From Pseudomonadota bacterium (lineage in GTDB: Bacteria > Pseudomonadota > Gammaproteobacteria > Burkholderiales > Ferrovaceae), in NCBI GenBank assembly GCA_021811005.1, contig JAJZPY010000031.1:1-18520 (forward strand): DNA of 18,520 bases, written 5' to 3'. The notes below the pieces were generated by a model. It had not been told where the DNA came from, made no database searches, and worked only from the letters and a program-made list of their open reading frames with translations. How positions within the stretch are numbered: position 1 is the stretch's first letter; each line of letters starts with the position of its first letter. Made by a program: the position numbers and the translations under genes. This document shows, piece after piece, positions 1-7,000 of this stretch.

Positions 1-601
1 TGTTCTTGCTGCGCCGCTGCAGGATCTGGATCACGCGCCGGATTTCATCGTCCCGTCCGATCACCGGATCAAGCTTGCCCAGGCGGGCACGTTCCGTCAG
101 ATCCAGGGTGTATTTCTTGAGCGCTTCGCGCTGGGCTTCGCCGGCCTGGCTTTCCACCGAAGCGCCGCCGCGCATGGCGGCAATGGCGCTTTCCAGGCGG
201 GGCTTTTGGGCACCGTGCTGCTTGAACAGGCGGCCGGTTTCCCCCTTGTCCTCGAGCAGGGCCAGCAAAAAGAGCTCGGACGCGATGAACTGGTCGTTGC
301 GCCGGTGCGCTTCACGCTCCGTCAGATTGAGCAGGTTGCCCAGATCGCGCGAAACGTTGATCTCGCCGCCCGTGCCTTCCACTTTGGGCAAGCGCTCCAG
401 AGTACCCTGCAGGGCCTGCTTGAGCGCCCCCACCTGGACATCGGCTCGTGTCAGCAGGGCCTGCGTGGAGCCATCGGACTGCCCCAGCAGGGCCAGCAGC
501 AGATGCTGGGGCTCGATATAGCCGTTGTCGTGCGCCAGAGCCAGGCTCTGGGCATCGGCAAAAGCTTCCTGGAATTTCGTGGTCATCTTGTCAAATCGCA
601 T
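1..601 (-). CDS. clpB: ClpB disaggregase, N-terminal part (3' end outside window)
   Basis: The first ~200 residues of the Hsp100 AAA+ disaggregase ClpB, which rescues aggregated proteins with DnaK/DnaJ/GrpE in the cytoplasm. The start MRFDKMTTKFQEAFADAQ closely matches the usual ClpB N-terminus. Residues ~1-150 form the double Clp-N repeat (motifs such as EPQHLLLALL and ASELFLLALLED). The linker then leads into the first AAA module at DPVIGRDDEIRRVIQILQRR, just before the window edge, so Walker A and everything after it are outside. The ATG at 599-601 is chosen by homology; the internal ATG five codons on has no better ribosome site, and the Shine-Dalgarno is weak in both cases. A heat-shock-type promoter lies just upstream. 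Transcribed divergently from mlaA. Identification is secure. Confidence 0.95.
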   Translation of the reverse strand, partial: MRFDKMTTKFQEAFADAQSLALAHDNGYIEPQHLLLALLGQSDGSTQALLTRADVQVGALKQALQGTLERLPKVEGTGGEINVSRDLGNLLNLTEREAHRRNDQFIASELFLLALLEDKGETGRLFKQHGAQKPRLESAIAAMRGGASVESQAGEAQREALKKYTLDLTERARLGKLDPVIGRDDEIRRVIQILQRRSKN

Positions 602-637
602 GATCCCGGTCCGCAATAAATATTTGTATACCCCTGT

Positions 638-666
638 AAAATGGGGATAACTTTGCGCGATTCAAG
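638..666 (-). promoter_or_regulatory. Sigma-32 (RpoH) heat-shock promoter of clpB
   Basis: On the minus strand CTTGAAT (666-660) is followed after 13 bases by CCCCATTT (646-639). The known sigma-32 consensus is CTTGAAA, 11-16 bases, then CCCCATNT, so only one base differs. The -10 ends 37 bases upstream of the clpB ATG. Control of clpB by RpoH is well established in proteobacteria. Confidence 0.85.
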
Positions 667-687
667 CCTTATCCGCGAGCGACCCGC

Positions 688-693
688 TATAAT
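688..693 (+). promoter_or_regulatory. Sigma-70 -10 box (TATAAT) immediately before mlaA
   Basis: A perfect TATAAT lies 8 bases before the mlaA ATG (702). No clear -35 is at the usual spacing; TTCAAG at 661-666 would need a 21-base spacer and overlaps the clpB sigma-32 -35 on the other strand. Initiation 7-9 bases downstream of the box would put the transcript start at or within two bases of the ATG. Confidence 0.5.
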
Positions 694-701
694 GGCGCTC
701 C

Positions 702-1430
702 ATGAACTTTACCATCCGACACCTCTGGCCCGCCCTGGCGGGCGCCACACTGCTGCTGAGCGGCTGCGCCACGGCCACTGCAAACGGCGACCCGGCTGAC
801 AACGACCCCCTTCAGCCCTTCAACCGGGCCATGTACCGCTTCAATGACACGCTCGACCGCGCTGTCCTGAAGCCGGTGGCCAAAGGCTATGTGGCGGTCA
901 CCCCCGATTTCGTCCGCACGGGCGTCACCAATTTCTTCGGGAACATCGGCGATGTTGCCGTGTTCGTCAACGACCTGCTGCAAGGCAAGTTCAAGCAGGG
1001 TTCCGAAGACGGGGTACGTTTCCTGATGAACACGACCATGGGCATTTTCGGGTTCTTCGACATCGCCACCTCGGCCGGCCTGCCCCACCATCGCGAAGAT
1101 TTCGGACAAACCCTGGCCGTGTGGGGATGGGAGAACAGCACTTACCTGGTTCTGCCGCTGCTGGGCCCCAGCACCTTGCGTGATTCCCTGGGCCTGGTGG
1201 GGGATTATCCCGTGGGCCTGTACGCCAACCTGCACACGACATACACCAAGGAAGCGGAAATTTATGGCTTCCAGGTGGTCAATACGCGTTCCAACCTGCT
1301 CGCCGCCACCAATGTCCTGGAAACCGCGGCGCTCGACCCCTATGCCTTCCTGCGTGACGCCTACCTGCAACAGCGCCGCAACCTCATCTACGACGGGCAC
1401 CCGCCGCCATTACCCGACGACGAGCAGTAG
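702..1430 (+). CDS. mlaA: MlaA (VacJ) outer-membrane phospholipid-trafficking lipoprotein
   Basis: 242 residues, the usual length. MlaA removes mislocalised phospholipids from the outer leaflet of the outer membrane and passes them to periplasmic MlaC and the MlaFEDB importer. A lipoprotein signal peptide is visible: basic MNFTIRH, a hydrophobic stretch, then lipobox LLSG-C22. The mature part carries the family hallmark DPLQPFNRAMYRFNDTLDR and later YANLHTTYTKEAE. This ATG must be the start because the signal peptide needs it and the next Met is inside the domain. No Shine-Dalgarno precedes it, and a TATAAT lies only 8 bases upstream, which suggests a leaderless mRNA. The other mla genes are not here. 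A strong terminator follows. Confidence 0.93.
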   Translation: MNFTIRHLWPALAGATLLLSGCATATANGDPADNDPLQPFNRAMYRFNDTLDRAVLKPVAKGYVAVTPDFVRTGVTNFFGNIGDVAVFVNDLLQGKFKQGSEDGVRFLMNTTMGIFGFFDIATSAGLPHHREDFGQTLAVWGWENSTYLVLPLLGPSTLRDSLGLVGDYPVGLYANLHTTYTKEAEIYGFQVVNTRSNLLAATNVLETAALDPYAFLRDAYLQQRRNLIYDGHPPPLPDDEQ

Positions 1431-1438
1431 TCATAAAA

Positions 1439-1467
1439 AAAGGGCAAACCGGTCGGGTTTGCCCTTT
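1439..1467. terminator. Bidirectional rho-independent terminator
   Basis: A 12-bp perfect stem, AAAGGGCAAACC (1439-1450) with GGTTTGCCCTTT (1456-1467), and a 5-base loop. It is flanked by a T-rich tail on the plus side (GTTTTT from 1468) and an A-run at 1435-1441 that reads as a T-run on the minus strand. It sits between convergent mlaA and the GNAT gene and can end both transcripts. Confidence 0.92.
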
Positions 1468-1485
1468 GTTTTTCCGCCCCCTGCT

Positions 1486-1926
1486 TCAGGCCAGAGGCTG
1501 CTTGAATCCGAATGCCTTGATGGCGAACCCTTCACGGTAGTAGAACTTGTGCGCCTGTTCCCGCTGGGTACCCGACTCCAGTTCAAGGCTCACGCAACCG
1601 CGGGACTTGCCTTCCTGCTTGAGGAAATCCATGAGGGAGCGTCCCACCCCTTTCACGGTGGTGTTGGCATCGGCCACCAGGTCTTCGCTGTAAATCTTCT
1701 TTCCGACCATGGTGTTGATGGTGATGCGGAATACCGCAACCCCGCACACTTCGCCATTTTCAACGGCCACCACCATTTCCGCTCCGGTGGCAAACACGTC
1801 CTTCATGCTCGCCTCATAGGGTTGCGGGATTTGCGGCCGCAGCTGACGATGCACAGGTTCGGCTTTGGCCAGCAATGCGGCGTCCAGCACATGGCCTTTG
1901 GTGTCTGTAATACGGACAATTTCCAT
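1486..1926 (-). CDS. GNAT-family N-acetyltransferase, substrate unknown
   Basis: 146 residues. The central and C-terminal part fits a GNAT fold: a beta-strand region MVVAVENGEVCGVAVFRI, then an acetyl-CoA-binding region around VKGVGRSLMDFLKQEGKSRG, and the C-terminal LESGTQREQAHKFYYREGF typical of GNAT motif B. The Shine-Dalgarno is good (GAGGAGA at 1937-1931, five bases from the ATG). It is the last gene before the shared terminator and follows thrC by 50 bases on the same strand, so it may be co-transcribed with alaC-hom-thrC. Nothing in the sequence identifies the acceptor; small-molecule, peptide or protein targets are all possible. Confidence 0.85.
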   Translation of the reverse strand: MEIVRITDTKGHVLDAALLAKAEPVHRQLRPQIPQPYEASMKDVFATGAEMVVAVENGEVCGVAVFRITINTMVGKKIYSEDLVADANTTVKGVGRSLMDFLKQEGKSRGCVSLELESGTQREQAHKFYYREGFAIKAFGFKQPLA

Positions 1927-1976
1927 GAAGTCTCCTCGCTGTTATGTGACCCGGGACCGAAAACCCCGGGACTTGT

Positions 1977-3092
1977 TTATAAATGACGTTGGATCAGGTC
2001 GCTGATGGCCGGGCGCTCGGCGGCCACACGATGCGGCTGCGGGCTTTGCGCGATGGCGGTATCGGGATCCTTGAGACCGTGCCCGGTGAGCGTGGCCACG
2101 ATGGTGGACCCCGGCTTGATTTTCCCGCGCTTGAGATCCTTGATCAGGCCCGCCAGCGACGTGGCTGAAGACGGCTCGCAGAACACGCCTTCGGTCTGCG
2201 CCAGCAGCTTTTGCGCTTCCAGAATCTCGGCATCCGTGCATTCGTCAAACCAGCCCCCCGATTCTTTCACGGCAGCCCAGGCCAGATCCCAGGACATGGG
2301 ATTGCCAATGCGGATCGCTGTCGCCACGGTTTCAGGATTGCTGACCGGGCCACCGCGCAGGAAAGGCGCGGAGCCGGCCGCCTGATAGCCCAGCATGACG
2401 GGGCGGCGGGTGGCCATGGGTTTGCCGTGATAGGGGCACTGGCCCTTGCACAGGCCGCAGGCCGCGGTCTGCTGGCACACGGCTTCGCTGTACCCCATCC
2501 AGTGGGCACTGATGTTTCCGGCGTTGCCCACGGGCAGCACGTGATAATCCGGCGCTTCACCCAAGGCATCGATCACTTCGAACGCAATGGTTTTCTGTCC
2601 TTGCAGCCGGTAAGGGTTGACGGAATTGACGAGCGCAATCGGCAATTCGGCCGAGATTTCCTGCACCAGGCGCATGCCGTCGTCGAAATTGCCCTGGATC
2701 TGGATGACCACGGCGCCGTGCATCATGGCCTGGGCCAGTTTCCCCAGGGCAATCTTGCCTTCCGGAATGAGCACGAAGCTGGCGATGCCCGCACGGGCGG
2801 CATAAGCCGCGGCGGCGGCTGACGTGTTGCCGGTGGAAGCGCAAATGATGGCCCGGGAGCCGGCTTCCACCGCCTTGGTGACTGCCATGGTCATGCCGCG
2901 GTCCTTGAAGGAGCCCGTGGGGTTGAGACCTTCGAACTTGGCAAGAATCCGGCCGGAAAATCCGAGCTGCCTGGGCAGGCGGAACAGTTCGATCAGCGGG
3001 GTATTGCCTTCATTGAGGGAAACGATGGGCGTGCTGTCGCTGACCGGAAGCCGGTCTCGATAGCGGTGAATCAAACCTTGATAGTGAGCCAT
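1977..3092 (-). CDS. thrC: Threonine synthase (PLP enzyme) with a 4-Cys insertion
   Basis: 371 residues. Converts O-phospho-L-homoserine to threonine and phosphate, the last step of threonine synthesis. Fold-type II PLP features are intact: GSFKDRG with the PLP Schiff-base lysine K63, the N-loop STGNTSAAAAAYAA (~86-99), the phosphate-binding GNAGN (189-193) and the C-terminal TLTGHGLKD. Between the GNAGN loop and the conserved GYQAAGSAPF (~235-244) lies a cysteine-rich insertion, C206-x5-C212-x2-C215-x3-C219 followed by H222, which is not part of the classical catalytic machinery. The Shine-Dalgarno AAGGAC lies six bases before the ATG. Only 14 bases separate it from hom upstream, so the two are surely co-transcribed. 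Identification is secure; the role of the insertion is unknown. Confidence 0.96.
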   Translation of the reverse strand: MAHYQGLIHRYRDRLPVSDSTPIVSLNEGNTPLIELFRLPRQLGFSGRILAKFEGLNPTGSFKDRGMTMAVTKAVEAGSRAIICASTGNTSAAAAAYAARAGIASFVLIPEGKIALGKLAQAMMHGAVVIQIQGNFDDGMRLVQEISAELPIALVNSVNPYRLQGQKTIAFEVIDALGEAPDYHVLPVGNAGNISAHWMGYSEAVCQQTAACGLCKGQCPYHGKPMATRRPVMLGYQAAGSAPFLRGGPVSNPETVATAIRIGNPMSWDLAWAAVKESGGWFDECTDAEILEAQKLLAQTEGVFCEPSSATSLAGLIKDLKRGKIKPGSTIVATLTGHGLKDPDTAIAQSPQPHRVAAERPAISDLIQRHL

Positions 3093-3106
3093 GATGTCCT
3101 TGGAGT

Positions 3107-4429
3107 TTACACGGGCCCCAACGGTTCCAGGCGAATCCTGGTCACCGGGCCGGAAATGCTGTCGAGGGATTCGATTTTGGCAATGGCCTGGTCGATCTGC
3201 TTCTCGATGGTCTGGTGGGTGAGCATGATGACGTCCACCCGCTCTTCGCCCGCCGCAGGTTCACGCTGGAGCATGGCTTCGATGGAGATGCCCAGGTCCG
3301 CCAGAATGCGCGTCACGTCCGCCAGCACGCCCGGACGGTCGTAGGCGCGCATGCGCAGGTAGTAGGAGGTTTCGATCTCCGATACCGGGAGGACCACGTC
3401 GTTGTGCATCTGGTCCGGCTGGAATGCCAGGTGCGGCACGCGATTGCCCGGATCGGCCGTGGCCATGCGCGTGATGTCCACCAGATCGGCCACCACGGAA
3501 GAGCCCGTGGGCTCCGCGCCGGCACCGGCACCATAATGCAGGGTGGTGCCGACGGCATCCCCTTTCACCAGTACGGCATTCATCACGCCATCCACGTTGG
3601 CGATCAGGCGCTTGGCGGGGATCAGCGTCGGGTGCACGCGCAATTCGATGCCGCGCGCGGTTCGCCGCGTGATGCCCAGCAGCTTGATGCGGTAGCCGAA
3701 TTCTTCCGCGTAGCGGATGTCTTCCGCAGTCAGCTTGGAAATGCCTTCCGTGTAGGCCCGCTCGAATTGCATGGGTATGCCGAAAGCAATGGCGGCCATG
3801 ATGGTGAGCTTGTGGGCGGCATCGATGCCTTCGATGTCGAACGTGGGGTCGGCTTCGGCGTAACCCAGGGCCTGTGCTTCCTTGAGGGCGTCCGCAAAAC
3901 TCACGCCCCGGTCGCGCATGCTGGTGAGAATGTAATTGCTGGTGCCGTTGATGATGCCGGCAATCCACTCGATGCGGTTGGCGGTGAGCCCTTCCCGCAG
4001 TGTCTTGATGATGGGAATGCCACCGGCAACAGCCGCCTCGAACGCCACCATCACGCCCCGTTCATGCGCTGCCTTGAAAATTTCATTGCCATGCAGGGCG
4101 AGCAGCGCCTTGTTGGCGGTAACCACGTGCTTGCCCTGGGCAATGGCCTGCAGCACCAGTTCCTTGGCGGGGTGGATGCCGCCCATCAGTTCGGCCACGA
4201 TGTCCACTTCAGGCGAGTTCACCACCTGCATGGGGTCCGTGGTGAGTGCAATGCGCCCCCCCGTCTTTTCCCCCGCGCGCGCAAGATCGACCTCGCGCAC
4301 CGCCGCCATGGTCACCCGGATCTCCCGGCCGGCACGGCGCGAGATTTCTTCCCGGTTGCGTTCGAGAATGGCGTACGTGCCGCCACCGACAATGCCCAGG
4401 CCCAACAACCCGACTCGTATGGGTTTCAT
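3107..4429 (-). CDS. hom: Homoserine dehydrogenase with ACT domain
   Basis: 440 residues, the usual length of the monofunctional ACT-containing form. Reduces aspartate semialdehyde to homoserine, the branch point to threonine and methionine. An N-terminal Rossmann fold carries GLGIVGGG (10-17). VVTANKALLA (N106-K107) is a conserved cofactor/substrate loop. DPTFDIEGIDAAHKLTI holds the catalytic Asp/Lys pair, D203 and K207. A C-terminal ACT domain (~356-432, YYLRMRAYDRPGVLADV) is typical of feedback control, commonly by threonine. The start ATG overlaps the alaC stop as ATGA (4429-4426), and AAGGATGG upstream is a good Shine-Dalgarno. It is the second gene of the alaC-hom-thrC operon. Confidence 0.97.
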   Translation of the reverse strand: MKPIRVGLLGLGIVGGGTYAILERNREEISRRAGREIRVTMAAVREVDLARAGEKTGGRIALTTDPMQVVNSPEVDIVAELMGGIHPAKELVLQAIAQGKHVVTANKALLALHGNEIFKAAHERGVMVAFEAAVAGGIPIIKTLREGLTANRIEWIAGIINGTSNYILTSMRDRGVSFADALKEAQALGYAEADPTFDIEGIDAAHKLTIMAAIAFGIPMQFERAYTEGISKLTAEDIRYAEEFGYRIKLLGITRRTARGIELRVHPTLIPAKRLIANVDGVMNAVLVKGDAVGTTLHYGAGAGAEPTGSSVVADLVDITRMATADPGNRVPHLAFQPDQMHNDVVLPVSEIETSYYLRMRAYDRPGVLADVTRILADLGISIEAMLQREPAAGEERVDVIMLTHQTIEKQIDQAIAKIESLDSISGPVTRIRLEPLGPV

Positions 4430-5610
4430 ATCAATCCATCCTTGCGAAACATGTCTCTGATACCCCGGATCGCCTGCCGTGTGCGGGCCTCGTTTTCGAT
4501 CAGGGAAAAACGCACGTGGTCATCGCCCAGTTCGCCGAAACCGACCCCGGGAGATACGGCCGTCCTGGCGTCCTGAAGCAGTTTCTTGGAAAACTCGAGC
4601 GAACCCATGGCGCGGTATTGATCCGGGATTTTTGCCCACACATACATGGTGGCCTTGGGGTTGTCCACCATCCAGCCGACGTTGTGCAATCCCTGCACCA
4701 TCACGTCGCGCCGTTTCTGGTAGGTAGACCGGATCGTTTCCACGCAATCCTGGGGCCCTTCAAGCGCCACGATCGATGCCACCTGGATGGGCGTGAACGT
4801 GCCGTAGTCGTGGTAGCTTTTCATGCGGCCCAGGGCCGCCACGAGATCCCGGTTGCCCACCATGAAGCCCACGCGCCAGCCGGCCATGCTGTAGCTTTTG
4901 GAGAGGGTAAAAAACTCCACCGCCACGTCTTTGGCGCCCGGCACCTGCAAAATGGAAGGTGCCTTGTAGCCGTCGTACACGATGTCGGCGTAAGCCAGGT
5001 CGTGCACCACGTAAATCCCGTATTCGCGCGCAATGGCCACCACGCGCTCGAAAAAGGCCAGGTCGACGCACTGGGTGGTGGGATTGCTGGGGAAATTGAG
5101 GATCAGCAGCTTGGGGCGGGGATAGGAGCCGCGCAGGCCGGCCTCCAGCTCCTCGAAGAAATCCACCCCCGGCGTCATGCGGATGTGGCGGATATCGGCC
5201 CCGGCGATGACCGGCCCGTAAATGTGAATGGGATAGCTCGGATTGGGAACCAGCACCATGTCCCCCGTATCCAGCATGGCCAGCATCAGGTGGGCGATGC
5301 CTTCCTTGGATCCGATGGTGAAAATGGCTTCCGTTTCATGATCCAGCTCGACGCCGTAGCGGTTCTGGTACCAGTTGCAGATGGCCTTGCGCACGCGCGG
5401 AATCCCTTTGGACAGCGAATAGCCATGGGTGTCGTTGCGCTGGGCAGCCTCCACCAGCTTGTCCACGATATGCTGGGGGGTCGGCTGGTCGGGATTGCCC
5501 ATGCCAAAATCGATGATGTCTTCACCGCGACGCCGGGCCGCGGCCTTGAGTTCCCCCGTGATATTGAACACATAGGGCGGCAAGCGATTGATTCTCGGGA
5601 ATTCAGCCAT
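4426..5610 (-). CDS. alaC: AlaC-type class I aminotransferase
   Basis: 394 residues. Aminotransferase of fold type I related to E. coli AlaC (glutamate-pyruvate transaminase) and often annotated so in operon with hom. It starts MAEFPRINRLPPYVFNITGE, matching the AlaC N-terminus, and the reading frame upstream of this ATG is only chance-open. Motifs: DFGMGNPDQPTP (substrate loop), NFPSNPTTQ, HDLAYADIVYDG, and FTLSKSYSMAGWRVGF with PLP lysine K238. The ribosome site is poor; an in-frame ATG at 5643 would add 11 residues but has no better site. Its stop overlaps the hom start by four bases. Exact substrate is inferred: alanine formation is likely, but action on other keto acids of the aspartate family cannot be excluded. 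Confidence 0.92.
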   Translation of the reverse strand: MAEFPRINRLPPYVFNITGELKAAARRRGEDIIDFGMGNPDQPTPQHIVDKLVEAAQRNDTHGYSLSKGIPRVRKAICNWYQNRYGVELDHETEAIFTIGSKEGIAHLMLAMLDTGDMVLVPNPSYPIHIYGPVIAGADIRHIRMTPGVDFFEELEAGLRGSYPRPKLLILNFPSNPTTQCVDLAFFERVVAIAREYGIYVVHDLAYADIVYDGYKAPSILQVPGAKDVAVEFFTLSKSYSMAGWRVGFMVGNRDLVAALGRMKSYHDYGTFTPIQVASIVALEGPQDCVETIRSTYQKRRDVMVQGLHNVGWMVDNPKATMYVWAKIPDQYRAMGSLEFSKKLLQDARTAVSPGVGFGELGDDHVRFSLIENEARTRQAIRGIRDMFRKDGLI

Positions 5611-5617
5611 GGCAACG

Positions 5618-5646
5618 TTGCTCGGCAAACGGGCAAAAGGCATAAT
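5618..5646 (+). promoter_or_regulatory. Candidate sigma-70 promoter for the Mth938-domain gene
   Basis: TTGCTC (5618-5623), a 17-base spacer, then CATAAT (5641-5646). The expected start is 15-20 bases before the TTG codon at 5668. It lies in the short gap to divergent alaC. Confidence 0.5.
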
Positions 5647-5673
5647 TTTAACTGATCGGAGCCGCCCTTGAAA
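5645..5673 (-). promoter_or_regulatory. Weak candidate promoter for the alaC-hom-thrC operon
   Basis: On the minus strand TTTCAA (5673-5668), a 17-base spacer, then TAAAAT (5650-5645), about 35 bases before the alaC ATG. Both boxes deviate from consensus. The -35 overlaps the start codon of the divergent gene, so the two promoters would interfere. Confidence 0.3.
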
Positions 5674-6036
5674 CTCATCCGCCACGCACCAGACACCCGC
5701 TATGCCATCACCGGCCATGGGCCCGGATTCGTCCTGCTCAACGATGAGCGCATGGAGTCCAGCCTGGTGGTGAGCGGCGACCGCATTCTCAGGGAGTGGG
5801 CCGGCGACTTTGCCAGCCTGGGAGAAAGCCACTTTGCGCAACTGCTGTCTTTCGAGCCCGAACTGGTGCTGCTGGGCACCGGAGCCGTGTTCCGTTTCCC
5901 CCACCCGGCCCTGACGCGGCCGCTGGTGGAAGCCGGCATCGGCCTGGAAGTGATGGACACCCAGGCCGCCTGCCGCACCTACGCCGTCCTCTCCGGCGAA
6001 GGGCGGCGCGTGGTAGCCGCCCTGCTGATCCCTTAA
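5668..6036 (+). CDS. Mth938-like domain protein (DUF498 family), function unknown
   Basis: 122 residues, the usual length of this small family (COG3737 type). Recognisable features are the N-terminal GHGPGFVLLNDERMESSLVVSG, the central LLSFEPELVLLGTGAVFRFP, and the C-terminal MDTQAACRTYAVLSGEGRRVVAALLIP. No catalytic residues are established for the bacterial members; a related domain occurs in mitochondrial NDUFAF3, a complex I assembly factor, but transferring that role here would be speculation. The start is TTG (5668) with GGAG at 5658-5661 at good spacing; the product then begins MKLIRHAPDTRYAIT, which fits the family. Divergent from alaC; its stop overlaps the end of the deacetylase gene by four bases. 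Confidence 0.85.
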   Translation: MKLIRHAPDTRYAITGHGPGFVLLNDERMESSLVVSGDRILREWAGDFASLGESHFAQLLSFEPELVLLGTGAVFRFPHPALTRPLVEAGIGLEVMDTQAACRTYAVLSGEGRRVVAALLIP

Positions 6037-6959
6037 ATGCCGGCCAGCACCCGCACGTGCTCCGTGACGCTGCGTCCCAGGGCGTCCACGTTGTAACCCC
6101 CTTCCAGCACAGAGACCAGGGCGCCTCCGCAGTGGCGTTGCGCCAGTTCCACCATGGCTTTGGTGACCCAGGCGTAATCGGCTTCCACCAGGCGCAAATG
6201 GGCGAGCGGATCTTCCCGATGGGCGTCGAATCCCGCGGAAATCAGGATCAGTTGGGGGGAGAAGGCATCGAACGCGGGAATGCAGCGCTGCTGGATGGCC
6301 TCCCTGAAGCCGGTGCCATCGGTGCCGGCGCGCAACGGAATATTGATGATGTGGCTGCTGACCGTATCGGCACCCTGGTAAGGGTAGAACGGGTGCTGGA
6401 AAGTGGAGCAAAACAGGACGCGCGGATCGTTCCTGAAAATGTCTTCGGTGCCGTTGCCGTGGTGAACGTCGAAATCGAGGATGGCCACCCGGTCCAGGCC
6501 ATAGTGTTCCAGGGCATAAGCCGTCGCCACGGCCATGGAATTGAAGAAACAGAACCCCATGGGGCGGTCGCGCTCGGCGTGGTGGCCGGGGGGACGCACG
6601 CCGCAGAATGCGTTCTCCACTTTCCCCTGCAGCACCAGGTCCACGCCCAGCACGGCGGCACCGGCTGCGCCCAGGGACGCTCCCAGGGTGTAGGGATTCA
6701 TGGCGGTGTCCGGATCAAGATGAACCATTCCGCGTTTGGGTGCCGCGGAAAAGATGTTCTCCACGTGCGTCGCCGAATGAACCCGCTCGAGGTGGTGACG
6801 ATCGGCCAGGCCGGCCTCGTGGTGTTCCAGGTAAGGCATGAGCCCGCCTGCGATCAGGCGGTCGTTGATGGCTCCCAGCCGGGCCGGGCTTTCCGGGTGA
6901 AAATCCCCCATGTCATGCTTGACGCAGTCGTTGTGGGTGATGAGCGCGGTGTGTACCAT
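6033..6959 (-). CDS. Histone deacetylase family protein (zinc deacylase, class II/AcuC-like)
   Basis: 308 residues, matching single-domain bacterial HDAC-like amidohydrolases. These hydrolyse acyl groups from lysine side chains or polyamines with a bound zinc. The full active site is present: GVRPPGHHAER (H126/H127, charge relay), GFCFFN, DFDVHHGNGTED (zinc ligands D164 and H166), ISAGFDAHRED (zinc ligand D245) and LEGGYN (transition-state Tyr289). The N-terminal HPESPARL is also typical. Start ATG at 6959; AGGA lies 13 bases upstream, so translation initiation may be modest. Divergent from the PatZ-like gene across 41 bases, which suggests a linked role in reversible protein acylation. The alternative is acetylpolyamine or other small-amide hydrolysis; sequence alone does not decide. 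Confidence 0.92.
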   Translation of the reverse strand: MVHTALITHNDCVKHDMGDFHPESPARLGAINDRLIAGGLMPYLEHHEAGLADRHHLERVHSATHVENIFSAAPKRGMVHLDPDTAMNPYTLGASLGAAGAAVLGVDLVLQGKVENAFCGVRPPGHHAERDRPMGFCFFNSMAVATAYALEHYGLDRVAILDFDVHHGNGTEDIFRNDPRVLFCSTFQHPFYPYQGADTVSSHIINIPLRAGTDGTGFREAIQQRCIPAFDAFSPQLILISAGFDAHREDPLAHLRLVEADYAWVTKAMVELAQRHCGGALVSVLEGGYNVDALGRSVTEHVRVLAGI

Positions 6960-7000
6960 TTCAGTGATTCTGTCCTGAATGACGATCTGACGGATTTTTC

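Noticed and set aside
3215..4576. 453-codon plus-strand frame opposite hom
   Set aside because: Shadow of hom; rich in His, Gly and Arg, no known motif, no ribosome site.
4246..5655. 469-codon plus-strand frame opposite alaC
   Set aside because: Shadow of alaC for the same reasons.
5611..6411. Upstream extension of the alaC frame by 267 codons
   Set aside because: It runs antisense through the Mth938-domain gene and the end of the deacetylase gene; AlaC homology begins exactly at the ATG at 5610.
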